Below, in pieces: positions 46,448 to 55,158 of a stretch of 64,000 nucleotides of DNA; position 1 is the stretch's first letter, and each line of letters begins with the position of its first letter. The translations under genes and the position numbers were made by a program. Source of the DNA: Sphingomonas changnyeongensis (lineage in GTDB: Bacteria > Pseudomonadota > Alphaproteobacteria > Sphingomonadales > Sphingomonadaceae); the NCBI RefSeq assembly GCF_009913435.1, contig NZ_CP047895.1:1000501-1064500 (forward strand), written 5' to 3'. The notes under the pieces are model-generated. The model was not told the origin of the DNA. It saw only the letters and a list, made by a program, of their open reading frames with translations, and ran no database searches.

Positions 46448-47728
46448 TCAGGCCGCGGTCTTGCGGAACTGGTCGGCCTCGGTCGATTCCGCGAGCGCGG
46501 TGGTCGACGCTTCGCCGCCGGCGACCGCCTGGGCGACCAGATCGAAATAGCCGGTGCCGACCTCGCGCTGGTGACGCGTCGCGGTATAGCCATTGGCCTC
46601 GGCCGCGAACTCGGCCTGCTGCAGTTCCGAATAGGCCGCCATGCCGCGATCCTTGTAGCCGCGCGCCAGTTCGAACATGCCGTAGTTGAGCTGGTGGAAG
46701 CCCGCGAGGGTCACGAACTGGAACTTGTAGCCCATCGCGCCCAGCTCGCGCTGGAACTTGGCGATGGTGTCGCGGTCGAGCTTGGCTTCCCAGTTGAACG
46801 ACGGCGAGCAGTTATAGGCCATCATCTTGCCCGGATGCGCTTTCTGGATCGCCTCGGCAAAGCGCTTGGCGTCTTCCAGATTGGGGTGCGAGGTTTCCCA
46901 CCACAGCAGATCGGCATGTTCGGCAAAGGCGATGCCGCGCTTGATGCAGTGATCGACGCCGGTGCCGTCCTTCAGCCGGAAAAAGCCCTCGGGCGTGCGC
47001 TCGCCGGTCAGGAACTCATGGTCGCGCTCGTCAATGTCGGAGGTGATGAGCTTGGCTGATTCGGCATCGGTGCGGGCGACGAGTACGGTCGGCACGCCGC
47101 ACACATCGGCGGCCAGCCGCGCGGCGTTGAGGTTGCGGATATGCGCCTGGGTGGGGATCAGCACCTTGCCGCCCAGATGGCCGCACTTCTTTTCGGACGC
47201 GAGCTGGTCCTCGAAATGCACGCCCGCGGCGCCCGCCTCGATATAGGCCTTCATGATTTCAAAGCAGTTGAGCGGCCCGCCAAAGCCGGCTTCGGCGTCG
47301 GCGACGATCGGCGCGAACCAATCGCGCTTCACCCCGCCTTCGGAATGTTCGATCTGATCGGCGCGCTGCAGCGTGCGGTTGATGCGCCGCGCCAGTTCCG
47401 GGCCGGCATTGGCCGGATAGAGCGACTGGTCGGGATACATCGCCCCGGCGGTGTTGGCGTCGGCCGCGACCTGCCAGCCCGACAGGTAGATCGCCTTCAG
47501 CCCCGCGCGCACCATCTGCATCGCCTGGTTGCCCGACAGCGCGCCGAGCGCGTTGATATAGGGTTCGCTTTTCAGCAGTTCCCACAGCTTGAGCGCGCCG
47601 CGACGGGCGAGCGTGTATTCGATCGGCACCGAGCCGCGCAGCTGCTCGACATCGGCGGCGGTGTAGGTGCGGTTGATGCCGTCGAAGCGGCCGGTGGGCG
47701 CGGGGACGAGCGAAGCGAAATCAGACAT
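46448..47728 (-). CDS. aceA: Isocitrate lyase
   Basis: First enzyme of the glyoxylate bypass, splitting isocitrate into succinate and glyoxylate for growth on acetate or fatty acids. It has 426 residues. The catalytic motif [11 protein letters not shown] is present, with [31 protein letters not shown] and [11 protein letters not shown]. It is divergent from a ScfR-like regulator whose relatives control short-chain acyl or glyoxylate metabolism. Confidence 0.97.
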   Translation of the reverse strand: MSDFASLVPAPTGRFDGINRTYTAADVEQLRGSVPIEYTLARRGALKLWELLKSEPYINALGALSGNQAMQMVRAGLKAIYLSGWQVAADANTAGAMYPDQSLYPANAGPELARRINRTLQRADQIEHSEGGVKRDWFAPIVADAEAGFGGPLNCFEIMKAYIEAGAAGVHFEDQLASEKKCGHLGGKVLIPTQAHIRNLNAARLAADVCGVPTVLVARTDAESAKLITSDIDERDHEFLTGERTPEGFFRLKDGTGVDHCIKRGIAFAEHADLLWWETSHPNLEDAKRFAEAIQKAHPGKMMAYNCSPSFNWEAKLDRDTIAKFQRELGAMGYKFQFVTLAGFHQLNYGMFELARGYKDRGMAAYSELQQAEFAAEANGYTATRHQREVGTGYFDLVAQAVAGGEASTTALAESTEADQFRKTAA

Positions 47729-47847
47729 GGTGAAATCCTTTACAATCCCGAGAGGCTGTGACCGCCTTTTCCGCGCCGCAGCCGCCATGCGCCAGCGATT
47801 CGGCGCGGCAATCGGGTGGGCTTGTCGGGTTCTGGCGGTCCGGATTT

Positions 47848-47868
47848 GTCATTTTGTGAAGAATTGAC
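47848..47868. promoter_or_regulatory. Candidate operator between aceA and the ScfR-like gene
   Basis: GTCATTT (47848-47854) and AATTGAC (47862-47868) form an imperfect 21-bp dyad in an AT-rich patch of the 171-base divergent gap. Regulators of this family bind next to their own gene. The assignment is by position and symmetry only. Confidence 0.4.
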
Positions 47869-47899
47869 GTATCGAGGGGGCGGACGCACGGGGGAGGGC

Positions 47900-49322
47900 A
47901 TGGCCAAGGACGGCACCGACAAGCTGATCGCCGGGCATCAGGTGCGCCGCGTGCGCCGCCGCGCCGGGCTGACCCAGGCGCAGATGGCGGCGCGGCTGGC
48001 GGTGTCGCCCAGCTATCTGAACCTGATCGAGCGCAACCAGCGGCCGATTTCGGCGGCGCTGCTGCTGCGGCTGGTCGAGCAATTCGATCTTGATCCGCGC
48101 GCGCTGGCCGGGGCCGGGCCGGGCGGCGGGGCCGAGGCGCTGCGCCGCCGGCTTGCCGATCCGCTGTTCGCCGATCTGGAAATCGACCGCGCCGAACTGG
48201 CCGAATGGATCGCCGCCGCCCCCGGTGCGGCCGAGGCGTTTGCCCGGCTTTACGACCGGGGCGGCGGCGCGCCGGGGCAGGCGGCGGATGATCCGATCGC
48301 GCGGGTGCGCGACGAAATCGGCCGGTGGCGCAATCATTTTGCCGATCTGGATGCGGCAGCCGAGCTGCTGGCCGACGAGCTGCGCCTCGGCTCTGCCGAT
48401 CTGTACGGCGCGATCGCCGACCGGCTGCGCGTGCGCCACGCGCTCACGCTGCGCATCCTGCCGGTCGAGGTGATGCCCGACCGGCTGAGGCGGCTCGATC
48501 TGCATGCCCGCCAGTTGCAGCTGTCGGAAATGCTCGACCCGGCGTCGCGCACCTTTCAGGCGGCGTTCCAGCTCGGCGCGATCGAGGCGCGGGCCGAAAT
48601 CGATGCGCTGGCGCGGGGGCGGGCTTTGCCGACCGCGCAGGCGAGCGGCTGTTCCGCCGCCATCTGACCAGCTATTTCGCCGCCGCGCTGATGATGCCCT
48701 ATGCCCGGTTCCTGCGCGCCTGCGAGGCAACCGGCTATGATATCGAGCTGCTCCAGCGCCGCTTCGGCGCCGGCTTCGAACAGGTCGCGCACCGGCTGAC
48801 CACGCTGCAACGCGTGGGCGCGCGCGGCCTGCCGTTCTTCATGATCCGCATCGACCGGGCGGGGCAGGCGTCCAAGCTTTATGCCGGGGCCAGCGAGGCA
48901 CCGCTCGCCACGGCCGAGGGGCGCTGCCCGCTCTGGCGGCTGCATGCCGCGTTCGAGCGGCCGGGCCGGGTCGAGCGCGATCTGGTCATGCTCGAGGATG
49001 GCAGCCGCTGGTTCACGCTTGCCCGCACCGTGCACCCGCAGGGGCGGCGCGCCGGCGATGTCGGGGCGGAGTTTGTCGTCGGGCTGGGCGTGGCGGCGGC
49101 GCTGGCCGGCGATCTGGCGCTTGCCCAGGGGATCGATCTGGCCGGCAGGGCAACGCCCATTGGCCTGGGCTGCCGCGCCTGCACCCGGCCCGAATGTCCG
49201 CAGCGCGCCGCGCCCCCGCCGGGCGCGCGCTGCTGTTCAACGAACGCGAGCGCGGCGTGTCGCCGTTCAGCTTTGCCGGTGAGGGCATTGGTATCATTCC
49301 TGATGGAAATCTTGCCGGATAG
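47900..49322 (+). pseudogene. ScfR/RamB-like XRE regulator, frameshifted twice
   Basis: Transcription regulator with an XRE helix-turn-helix at the N-terminus (AGLTQAQMAARLAVSPSYLN and LIERNQRPI), a central region, an IrrE/ImmA-like part and a C-terminal DUF2083-type Cys domain (LGCRACTRPECPQRAAPP). Three frames are needed. The first ends near DALARGR, where the G run 48615-48619 lacks one base before AGFADRAGERLFRRHLTSYF. The second breaks at the C run 49213-49217; the tail then reads GRALLFNERERGVSPFSFAG, ending at 49322. Adding one base to each run restores about 475 residues. By position and family it probably controls aceA. Confidence 0.82.
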
Positions 49323-49379
49323 GGGCGACAAGGGGTTAACCGTTGGCCATGCGCCCCGGGATCGGTTGGGGGATGATGT

Positions 49380-49814
49380 TTGGATCGTCAGCTCGTGCGC
49401 AGGGTGCTGGTATCGCATGACGCGATCCATGCCGGCCTTGCCGAACTTGAAGCGCGGCTGGCCGACGCCATTCCGGACGATGGCCTGCCGCAGGCGCGGG
49501 CGCGGCTGCTGGCGGCCGATCTCACCCGCCGCAATGCGCTGCGCGAACTGCTCGTCGTGCTCGCCCGCCGCAGCGACTCGGCGGCGGCCGAGATCATCGG
49601 CAATCTCGTCGACACGCGCGGGCATCTCGACAGCTTTCTGAACCAGTATCTGTCTCGCTGGAGCAATGGCGAGGCAATGGACCATTGGGCGCAATATCGC
49701 CTCGCCGCGCGCGAGAAGATCGACATGATGCGCCGGTGCCTCGCCACCGAGGTGGTTCTGCTCGGCCGCGTCGAGCGGCTTTCGCCTTTGGGTGACGCAC
49801 CCCGCGCGGCTTGA
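49380..49814 (+). CDS. Hypothetical helical protein
   Basis: A 144-residue acidic, helical, soluble protein (MDRQLVRRVLVSHDAIHAGL). It has no recognised family, membrane segment or Cys motif. The start would be TTG at 49380, since a stop codon lies two codons upstream and no ATG is nearby; a GTG at 49395 is another option. Codon use fits the genome. It follows the regulator by 57 bases. Confidence 0.55.
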   Translation: MDRQLVRRVLVSHDAIHAGLAELEARLADAIPDDGLPQARARLLAADLTRRNALRELLVVLARRSDSAAAEIIGNLVDTRGHLDSFLNQYLSRWSNGEAMDHWAQYRLAAREKIDMMRRCLATEVVLLGRVERLSPLGDAPRAA

Positions 49815-50310
49815 TCCCGGCTGCAACGCGGGGTCGATTGGCGTCGTGAATGCCTGACCCCAGAACTTATCGTTCGTGGAATGAATCGCCGCGCGCTAGC
49901 ACCTGCTGGCGGGCCGGGCCCCTCTGGCGATCGTGTCTCCCTCGCGATCGTGATGTCGGACCGCACAGCGTATGCTTGTGTCCGGCCCGGCGGTTCTCGC
50001 CCCCTTATCCGCGCGGTCCCGGTCGCAAGCTCCACGCGTCTCGTCGTCGGAGGAGGACATCATGCGTTCGACCAGAAAAGCAGGCGCTCTATTCCCCGCT
50101 TGTGCCACCCGGCCGCAGAGCCGGGGGTGCCGGTGCGGCGCGTCCGTGACGGTCTGGAACGCCCTGGCGGCGGGCATCTGAGCGACTGGCCGGGCGACGA
50201 AGGGGTCGCCCGGCCTATCGCATTCCGCGCCACGATGGCGCGCCCCATTTCCTCCATCACCGGCCGGTTTTTCCCGGCCCATAGCCTGTTTCGTTCCCGG
50301 AGAGACATTG
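49815..50310. other. Gap without a convincing gene
   Basis: 496 bases with several open frames but none with a family pattern. It holds a small frame with a very strong Shine-Dalgarno sequence (separate entry) and a perfect 10-bp hairpin (GCCGGGCGAC 50189-50198, GTCGCCCGGC 50205-50214) without T tract. A structured RNA cannot be excluded; no RNase P, tmRNA or SRP core sequence was found. Confidence 0.4.
50062..50181 (+). CDS. Possible small protein with strong ribosome binding site
   Basis: A 39-codon frame starting MRSTRKAGALFPACATRPQS, preceded by GGAGGAGGACATC, one of the best Shine-Dalgarno sequences in the window, and followed by the hairpin at 50189. No homologue is recognised and the composition is arginine/cysteine-rich. 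It contains a five-G run (about 50121-50125), so its frame may be affected by the same base losses seen nearby. Confidence 0.3.
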   Translation: MRSTRKAGALFPACATRPQSRGCRCGASVTVWNALAAGI

Positions 50311-50756
50311 ATGCTGACTGCGCTGTTGCTGGCGATTGCCGCGCCGACCGTTCCGTCCCCGAAGCCGAGGCGCTGGGCGTGCAGCTGGCGCGGCTGGGCA
50401 GCCTGGCGAGCGTGCTGCCGGTGCTCGAACTCAAGGAAACCGACGAGCTGCTCGAGTCCATGCCCGGGCTGGCAGCGGGGGAACGGCTGAAGCTGCGTAT
50501 GGTCGCCCACCGTGTCGCGGTCGAAGGCTCCGAGCGGCTGCTGCGCGCCGAGGGGCGGGCGCTGGCCGAGCGGCTGAGCATCGCCGATCTGCGCGCGCTG
50601 ATCGCCTTTGCCGAAAGCGCGCCCGCGCAGCGGATGCGCGCCGCCGAACCGGCGGTAACCATCGCGACGATGGAGGCGATGCGCGGGTTCGCCTATAAAG
50701 AAGAGGTGATCAAGGCGTTCTGCAAGGAAACCGGCAAAGCGTGTCCGCAAAAATGA
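50311..50756 (+). pseudogene. DUF2059-like exported protein, frameshifted
   Basis: The gene begins MLTALLLAIAAPTVPS, a signal peptide, with CCGGAGAGAC upstream. The frame must shift at the four-C run 50357-50360 to continue EAEALGVQLARLGSLASVLP through LRMVAHRVAVEGSERLLRAE and end EEVIKAFCKETGKACPQK. The C-terminal half, with LIAFAESAPAQRMR and repeated helices, resembles the DUF2059 family of exported proteins of unknown role. One added C restores about 149 residues. It overlaps the next gene by ATGA. Confidence 0.72.
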
Positions 50757-50959
50757 ATTCCCGCCCGCTGGCGCGTGGCCGCCAGCTTGCCTGCCCGGCC
50801 TGTGGCGGAGCCGCCGAAGTGATTGTTTCGGGTTCGATCGAATATGACCGGTGCCGCGATTGTGGCGGCGTCTGGCTTGACCGGGGCGAGCTGGAACAGC
50901 TGCTTGCCATCGCCTATCGCACCGGCAAGGCCAAGGCGGCGGGGAGCCGCGCGGGCTAG
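50753..50959 (+). CDS. Zinc-ribbon protein (zf-TFIIB type)
   Basis: A 68-residue protein with two Cys pairs, LACPACGGAAEV and DRCRDCGGVWLDRGELEQLL, the pattern of the TFIIB-like zinc-finger family of small bacterial proteins. Its function is unknown. It starts inside the stop of the DUF2059-like gene (ATGA) and is probably co-translated. Confidence 0.82.
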   Translation: MNSRPLARGRQLACPACGGAAEVIVSGSIEYDRCRDCGGVWLDRGELEQLLAIAYRTGKAKAAGSRAG

Positions 50960-51002
50960 AGCGATTTCCAGTCAGGTGGACTCACCTGACATTTCGGAAA
51001 TC
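50957..51002. repeat. Short dispersed palindromic element, copy B
   Basis: The nested stems are GATTTCC (50963-50969) with GGAAATC (50996-51002), and GTCAGGTG (50971-50978) with CACCTGAC (50983-50990) around a GACT loop. It shares TAGAGCG and GGTGGACTC with copies at 15826 and 63906. It lies between convergent genes and may also act as a terminator. Confidence 0.6.
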
Positions 51003-51021
51003 CTCCAGCCGACCGGCCGGC

Positions 51022-51495
51022 TTACTCGGCGGCCATCGCCCTGAGCGCGGCGGTATCGACGAAGCACAGATCGTCCCAGGCCAGCGGCCGCCCGTCATGG
51101 GCATGGACGCGCACTTCGGCGACCGGCAGCTGATCGCGCTTGTCGACCAGCACCGGATTGGACGGACAGCCGGTTTCCCAGCGCTCGCCCCATTGGCGCA
51201 GCGCGATCATCGTCGGCAGCAGCGCCATGCCCTTTTCGGTCAGCCGGTATTCGATCTTGCGGCGATCATCGGCGCAGGGGGTGCGTTCAAGGATGCCGAC
51301 ATCAACGAGCCGCCCCAGCCGGTTGGCCAGGATGTTGCGCGCGATGCCCAGGCTCGACTGCATCTCCTCGAAATGCATCAGGCCGTTGAACGCGGCGCGC
51401 AGGATCAGGAACGACCAGCGTTCGCCCACGGCCTCAAGGGCTTTGGGCAGGCTGCATTCGGCGGCGATCTGCGCCAGCGGTTCTCTCAGTCCCAT
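51022..51495 (-). CDS. HxlR family transcriptional regulator
   Basis: A 157-residue winged-helix regulator. The HxlR core is visible as CSLPKALEAVGERWSFLILR, FNGLMHFEEMQSSLGIARNI, LANRLGRLVDVGILER and KIEYRLTEKGMALLPTMIAL. The signal sensed is unknown. The ATG at 51495 has AAGAGGA upstream; earlier in-frame ATGs at 51513 and 51576 are less likely, since 51576 would lie within the operator. It is divergent from a small exported protein. Confidence 0.9.
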   Translation of the reverse strand: MGLREPLAQIAAECSLPKALEAVGERWSFLILRAAFNGLMHFEEMQSSLGIARNILANRLGRLVDVGILERTPCADDRRKIEYRLTEKGMALLPTMIALRQWGERWETGCPSNPVLVDKRDQLPVAEVRVHAHDGRPLAWDDLCFVDTAALRAMAAE

Positions 51496-51562
51496 CGATC
51501 CTCTTCCTGCCATGGAAATGTAACCCAAGGCGGCCTTTCCATAAAGCGCCAAAAATTTTTCC

Positions 51563-51584
51563 GTTTCTGGTTGCAACTCGAAAC
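51563..51584. promoter_or_regulatory. Candidate HxlR operator
   Basis: A 22-bp dyad with left half GTTTCTGGTTG and right half CAACTCGAAAC, where 9 of 11 positions pair. It is in the AT-rich 140-base divergent gap between the HxlR gene and the exported protein. HxlR regulators bind such sites next to their own gene. Confidence 0.55.
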
Positions 51585-51635
51585 CTAATAATCTAGGTAG
51601 CGATTCGCAACTGACGTATCGGAAAGGCTCGGATC

Positions 51636-51977
51636 ATGGCTCGCTTTCTTGCGCTTATCGTGTCGGTGCTCGGCTCCTTCACCCTGTTTGCGGCGTCCGC
51701 TTCGGCCGAACCGGCCGGTGCCCATTACCGGCTGCAGCTCGCCAATCCGGCGCCGGCGGCCAAGGTCATCGTGCGCGGCCTGATGTTCAACTGTGCGGGC
51801 GACAGCTGCACGGCGGCGGCTGGCGCCAGCCGCCCGGCGGTGATCTGCGCGGCCGCGGCGCGCGAGTTCGGTCAGATCGCGACGTTCAGCGCCGCCGGTG
51901 CGGCGCTCGACGACGAGGCGCTTGCCAAGTGCAACGCCAAGGCGCGGATCGACACCACCCGGATCGTCCAGCGCTAA
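51636..51977 (+). CDS. Small exported protein (CC_3452-like)
   Basis: A 113-residue protein with a signal peptide (MARFLALIVSVLGSFTLFAASASA). The mature part YRLQLANPAPAAKVIVRG, then FNCAGDSCTAAAGASRPAVIC with three Cys, and LAKCNAKAR is the pattern of the CC_3452 family of small alphaproteobacterial exported proteins of unknown function. It is a possible target of the divergent HxlR regulator. An intrinsic terminator follows. Confidence 0.75.
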   Translation: MARFLALIVSVLGSFTLFAASASAEPAGAHYRLQLANPAPAAKVIVRGLMFNCAGDSCTAAAGASRPAVICAAAAREFGQIATFSAAGAALDDEALAKCNAKARIDTTRIVQR

Positions 51978-52071
51978 TCCGGAAGCGATCCTTGGCGGTG
52001 CCGTTCCCGAACGGGCCCGGCGCTGCCCACCCCTCCCAGCGGACCCATTCCTCCCTCGTCCGCATGACTGA

Positions 52072-52105
52072 GCCGGCGCCCGTCCCCCCGGGCGCCGGCT
52101 TTTTT
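52072..52105 (+). terminator. Intrinsic terminator before rel
   Basis: GCCGGCGCCCG (52072-52082) and CGGGCGCCGGC (52089-52099) form a perfect 11-bp stem with a short TCCCCC loop, followed by six T (52100-52105). It ends the exported-protein transcript and isolates rel. Confidence 0.9.
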
Positions 52106-52177
52106 CCGGGCGGGCATCCGGCGGCACCGCTGCATATTGCGGTTGCGTTCTCCCCCCGATGACCCGATCTTGGGCCG

Positions 52178-54265
52178 GTGCTGAGACAATATGAACTGGT
52201 CGAGCGGGTCAAAAGCTATGACCCCGACGCTGACGAGAATCTGATCAACCGCGCCTATGTGTTCTCGATGCAGGCGCATGGCAGCCAGAAACGCGCATCG
52301 GGCGATCCTTATTACAGCCACCCGATCGAGGTCGCCGGCATCCTGACCGACCTGCACCTCGACGATGTGACGATCGCGACCGCGATCCTCCATGACACGA
52401 TCGAGGACACGGTCGCCACGCACGAGGAGATCGAGGCCAAATTCGGCGCCAATGTCGCCCGGCTGGTCGACGGCGTGACCAAGCTGTCGAAGATCGAGGC
52501 GCAGACCGAAAGCCAGCGCGCGGCGGAAAATCTGCGCAAATTCCTGCTCGCCATGTCGGACGACATCCGCGTGCTGCTGGTCAAGCTGGCCGACCGGCTG
52601 CACAATATGCGCACGCTCCATTTCATCAAGGACGAGGCCAAGCGCAAGCGCATCGCCCGCGAGACGATGGACATATATGCCCCGCTTGCCGAGCGGATCG
52701 GCATGTACGAGTTCATGAACGAGATGCAGACTCTCGCCTTCCGCCAGCTGGAGCCGGAGGCGTATGAGTCGATCACCCGCCGGCTCGCCCAGCTGCACGA
52801 GGGAGGGGGCGACCGCATCGCCCGCATCGCATCGGGGCTGAAGCTGCTGCTGTCGCGCAACGGCATCGAGGCGGAGGTGTCGGGGCGCGAAAAACATCCC
52901 TATTCGATCTGGCGCAAAATGGCCGAGCGGCACATCAGCTTTGAACAGCTGTCCGACGTCATGGCGTTTCGCGCGATCGTGCCCGACGTCGCCGAATGCT
53001 ACCGCGCGCTCGGCGTCATCCATGGCCGCTGGCCGATGGTGCCGGGCCGGTTCAAGGACTATATCTCGACGCCCAAGCGCAACGGCTACCGGTCGCTGCA
53101 CACCTCGGTCATCCATGCCGAGAACATGCGCATCGAGATCCAGATCCGCTCGACCGACATGCACGCCCAGGCCGAATATGGCCTGGCCGCCCACTGGGCC
53201 TATAAGCAGCGCCAGGGGCAGCCCGATACCCAGGTGCGCTGGATCCGCGACCTGATCGAGATCCTCGACAATGCCGAGAGCCCGGAAGAGCTGCTCGAGC
53301 ATACGCGCATGGCGATGTATCAGGACCGGATCTTCGCCTTCACCCCCAAGGGCGAGCTGATCCAGCTGCCCAAGGGCGCGACGCCGATCGATTTCGCCTA
53401 TGCCGTTCACACCGATCTGGGCGATCAGGCCGTGGGCGCGAAGATCAACGGCCGGGTCGTGCCGCTGCGCACGCCGATCGCCAATGGCGATCAGGTGCAG
53501 ATCCTGAAATCCAAGGCGCAGGAGCCGCAGCCGCAATGGCTGAACTTCGTCGTCACCGGCAAGGCGCGCGCCGCGATCCGCCGTTTCGTCCGCCACAAGG
53601 AACGCAGCGAATCGGTCGCGCTGGGGCGCAAGCTTTATGACGAGGTCGTCGCCCGGCTGCCCGCGCAGCTGGGCGGGGAGGCGATCGGCACTGCGGTCAA
53701 GCGGCTGAAGCTGTCGGACGAAGGCGCGCTGATGGTCGCCATCGCGCGCGGCCAGATCAGCGATGCCGAGCTGATGGAGGCGCTGATGCCGGGATCGACC
53801 GGCGACGGCGCGGCGCGGCCCCCGGCGCAGCGCGAGGCGATTTCGATCCGCGGGCTGACGCCCGGCGTCGCCTTCGACCTTGCGCCCTGCTGCCATCCGG
53901 TGCCCGGCGACCGCATTGTCGGCCTGCGCCGCACCGACGAACCGATCCAGGTGCACACGATCGACTGTGTCGAACTGGCCGACGGCGTCGATGCCGACTG
54001 GGTCGATCTGGCCTGGGGCGACCGGTCGGAAGGCGGCACGGCGCGGCTGCGCATCGTCGTCAAGAACGAGCCGGGCTCGCTTGCGGTGATGAGCGGCATT
54101 CTGGGGTCGCACACCGCCAACATCCTCAACCTGAAGCTTGAGAACCGGGACGGCAGCTTCCACACCTTCCAGGTCGATATCGAGGTGGCGGACCTGCACC
54201 ATCTGGTCAGGATCCTCGCCGCGCTGCGCGCCGCCGATGCGGTGGTGAGCGCCGAGCGCATCTGA
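52178..54265 (+). CDS. Bifunctional (p)ppGpp synthetase/hydrolase (RelA/SpoT)
   Basis: Stringent-response enzyme of 695 residues. The HD hydrolase domain is at the N-terminus (AHGSQKRASGDPYYSHPIEV, ILHDTIEDT). The synthetase domain (about 230-350) has RFKDYISTPKRNGYRSLHTS and EIQIRSTDMH. TGS follows (FAFTPKGELIQLPKGATPID), and the C-terminal ACT domain is in the last 80 residues. Intact HD residues suggest both activities; alphaproteobacteria usually have a single such enzyme. The start codon is GTG at 52178. Confidence 0.95.
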   Translation: MLRQYELVERVKSYDPDADENLINRAYVFSMQAHGSQKRASGDPYYSHPIEVAGILTDLHLDDVTIATAILHDTIEDTVATHEEIEAKFGANVARLVDGVTKLSKIEAQTESQRAAENLRKFLLAMSDDIRVLLVKLADRLHNMRTLHFIKDEAKRKRIARETMDIYAPLAERIGMYEFMNEMQTLAFRQLEPEAYESITRRLAQLHEGGGDRIARIASGLKLLLSRNGIEAEVSGREKHPYSIWRKMAERHISFEQLSDVMAFRAIVPDVAECYRALGVIHGRWPMVPGRFKDYISTPKRNGYRSLHTSVIHAENMRIEIQIRSTDMHAQAEYGLAAHWAYKQRQGQPDTQVRWIRDLIEILDNAESPEELLEHTRMAMYQDRIFAFTPKGELIQLPKGATPIDFAYAVHTDLGDQAVGAKINGRVVPLRTPIANGDQVQILKSKAQEPQPQWLNFVVTGKARAAIRRFVRHKERSESVALGRKLYDEVVARLPAQLGGEAIGTAVKRLKLSDEGALMVAIARGQISDAELMEALMPGSTGDGAARPPAQREAISIRGLTPGVAFDLAPCCHPVPGDRIVGLRRTDEPIQVHTIDCVELADGVDADWVDLAWGDRSEGGTARLRIVVKNEPGSLAVMSGILGSHTANILNLKLENRDGSFHTFQVDIEVADLHHLVRILAALRAADAVVSAERI

Positions 54266-54366
54266 GCGGGCGGCGCGCCCGGCGCTTAGGCCGGTCGCCC
54301 GCCCATCTCGGCGCCCCCGATCTCGGCGCCCCTGTCTCCGCCCCCGCGCGGTTGCTACATGGGCGC

Positions 54367-55158
54367 ATGTCCACCGACGTCACCTATGCCAGCTATCTCG
54401 CGCTCGACGAGATCCTCGCCGCGCAGCGCCCGCATTCCGACCGGCATGACGAGCTGCTGTTCATCATCATCCACCAGACCAAGGAGCTGTGGCTCAAACA
54501 GATCATCGCCGAGCTGACGCTTGCCAAGGCGATGGTCCGCGCGGGCGATCTGGTGCCCGCCTATAAGGGGCTGGCGCGCGTGTCGCGCATCCAGACGGTC
54601 ATGACGGTCAGCTGGGATGTGCTCGCCACCATGACCCCGGCCGATTATTCGCGCTTCCGCCACGTCCTCGGCTCCAGCTCCGGCTTCCAGTCGGACCAGT
54701 TCCGCACGGTCGAATACATGCTGGGGCTGAAGGACGGGCGCTTCATCGCCTATCAGGAGGACCGGCCCGCCGCCGCCGCCGCCATGGCCGAGGCGCTGGG
54801 CCAGCCGAGCCTGTGGGACGATGCCAATGCCGCGCTCGCCGCGGCCGGGTTCGCGCTGCCGCCGCACATCCTCGCGCGCGACTGGTCGCAGCCCTATGCG
54901 CCCGATCCGGCGGTCGAAGCGGGCTGGGCGCAGGTGTACCGCGATCCCGCGCGCTGGTGGGAACTGTATCAGCTGGCCGAAAAGCTCGTCGATCTCGACG
55001 ATGCGATGACCGCGTGGCGGCACAAGCATGTGCTGACCGTCGAACGCATCATCGGCGGAAAAACAGGCACTGGCGGCACGGCCGGCGTCAAATATCTGCA
55101 ATCAACACTCGCCAAGAGGGCGTTTCCCGAACTCTGGTCGCTGAGAACCACGCTGTGA
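54367..55158 (+). CDS. kynA: Tryptophan 2,3-dioxygenase
   Basis: Haem enzyme that opens the indole ring of tryptophan to N-formylkynurenine, the first step of the kynurenine pathway. It has 263 residues. The N-terminal YASYLALDEILAAQRPHSDR, FIIIHQTKELWLKQI (distal pocket), SSGFQSDQFRTVEYMLG and the C-terminal WRHKHVLTVERIIGGKTGTG with the haem-ligand His are all present. Its stop overlaps the next gene by GTGA. Confidence 0.95.
   Translation: MSTDVTYASYLALDEILAAQRPHSDRHDELLFIIIHQTKELWLKQIIAELTLAKAMVRAGDLVPAYKGLARVSRIQTVMTVSWDVLATMTPADYSRFRHVLGSSSGFQSDQFRTVEYMLGLKDGRFIAYQEDRPAAAAAMAEALGQPSLWDDANAALAAAGFALPPHILARDWSQPYAPDPAVEAGWAQVYRDPARWWELYQLAEKLVDLDDAMTAWRHKHVLTVERIIGGKTGTGGTAGVKYLQSTLAKRAFPELWSLRTTL

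Noticed and set aside
49881..50310. A 291-codon frame starting MNRRALAPAGG and running into the DUF2059-like gene
   Set aside because: Only the part after about 50361 carries family-like sequence. The upstream part lacks any pattern, and the better start is the signal peptide at 50311 with a frame correction.
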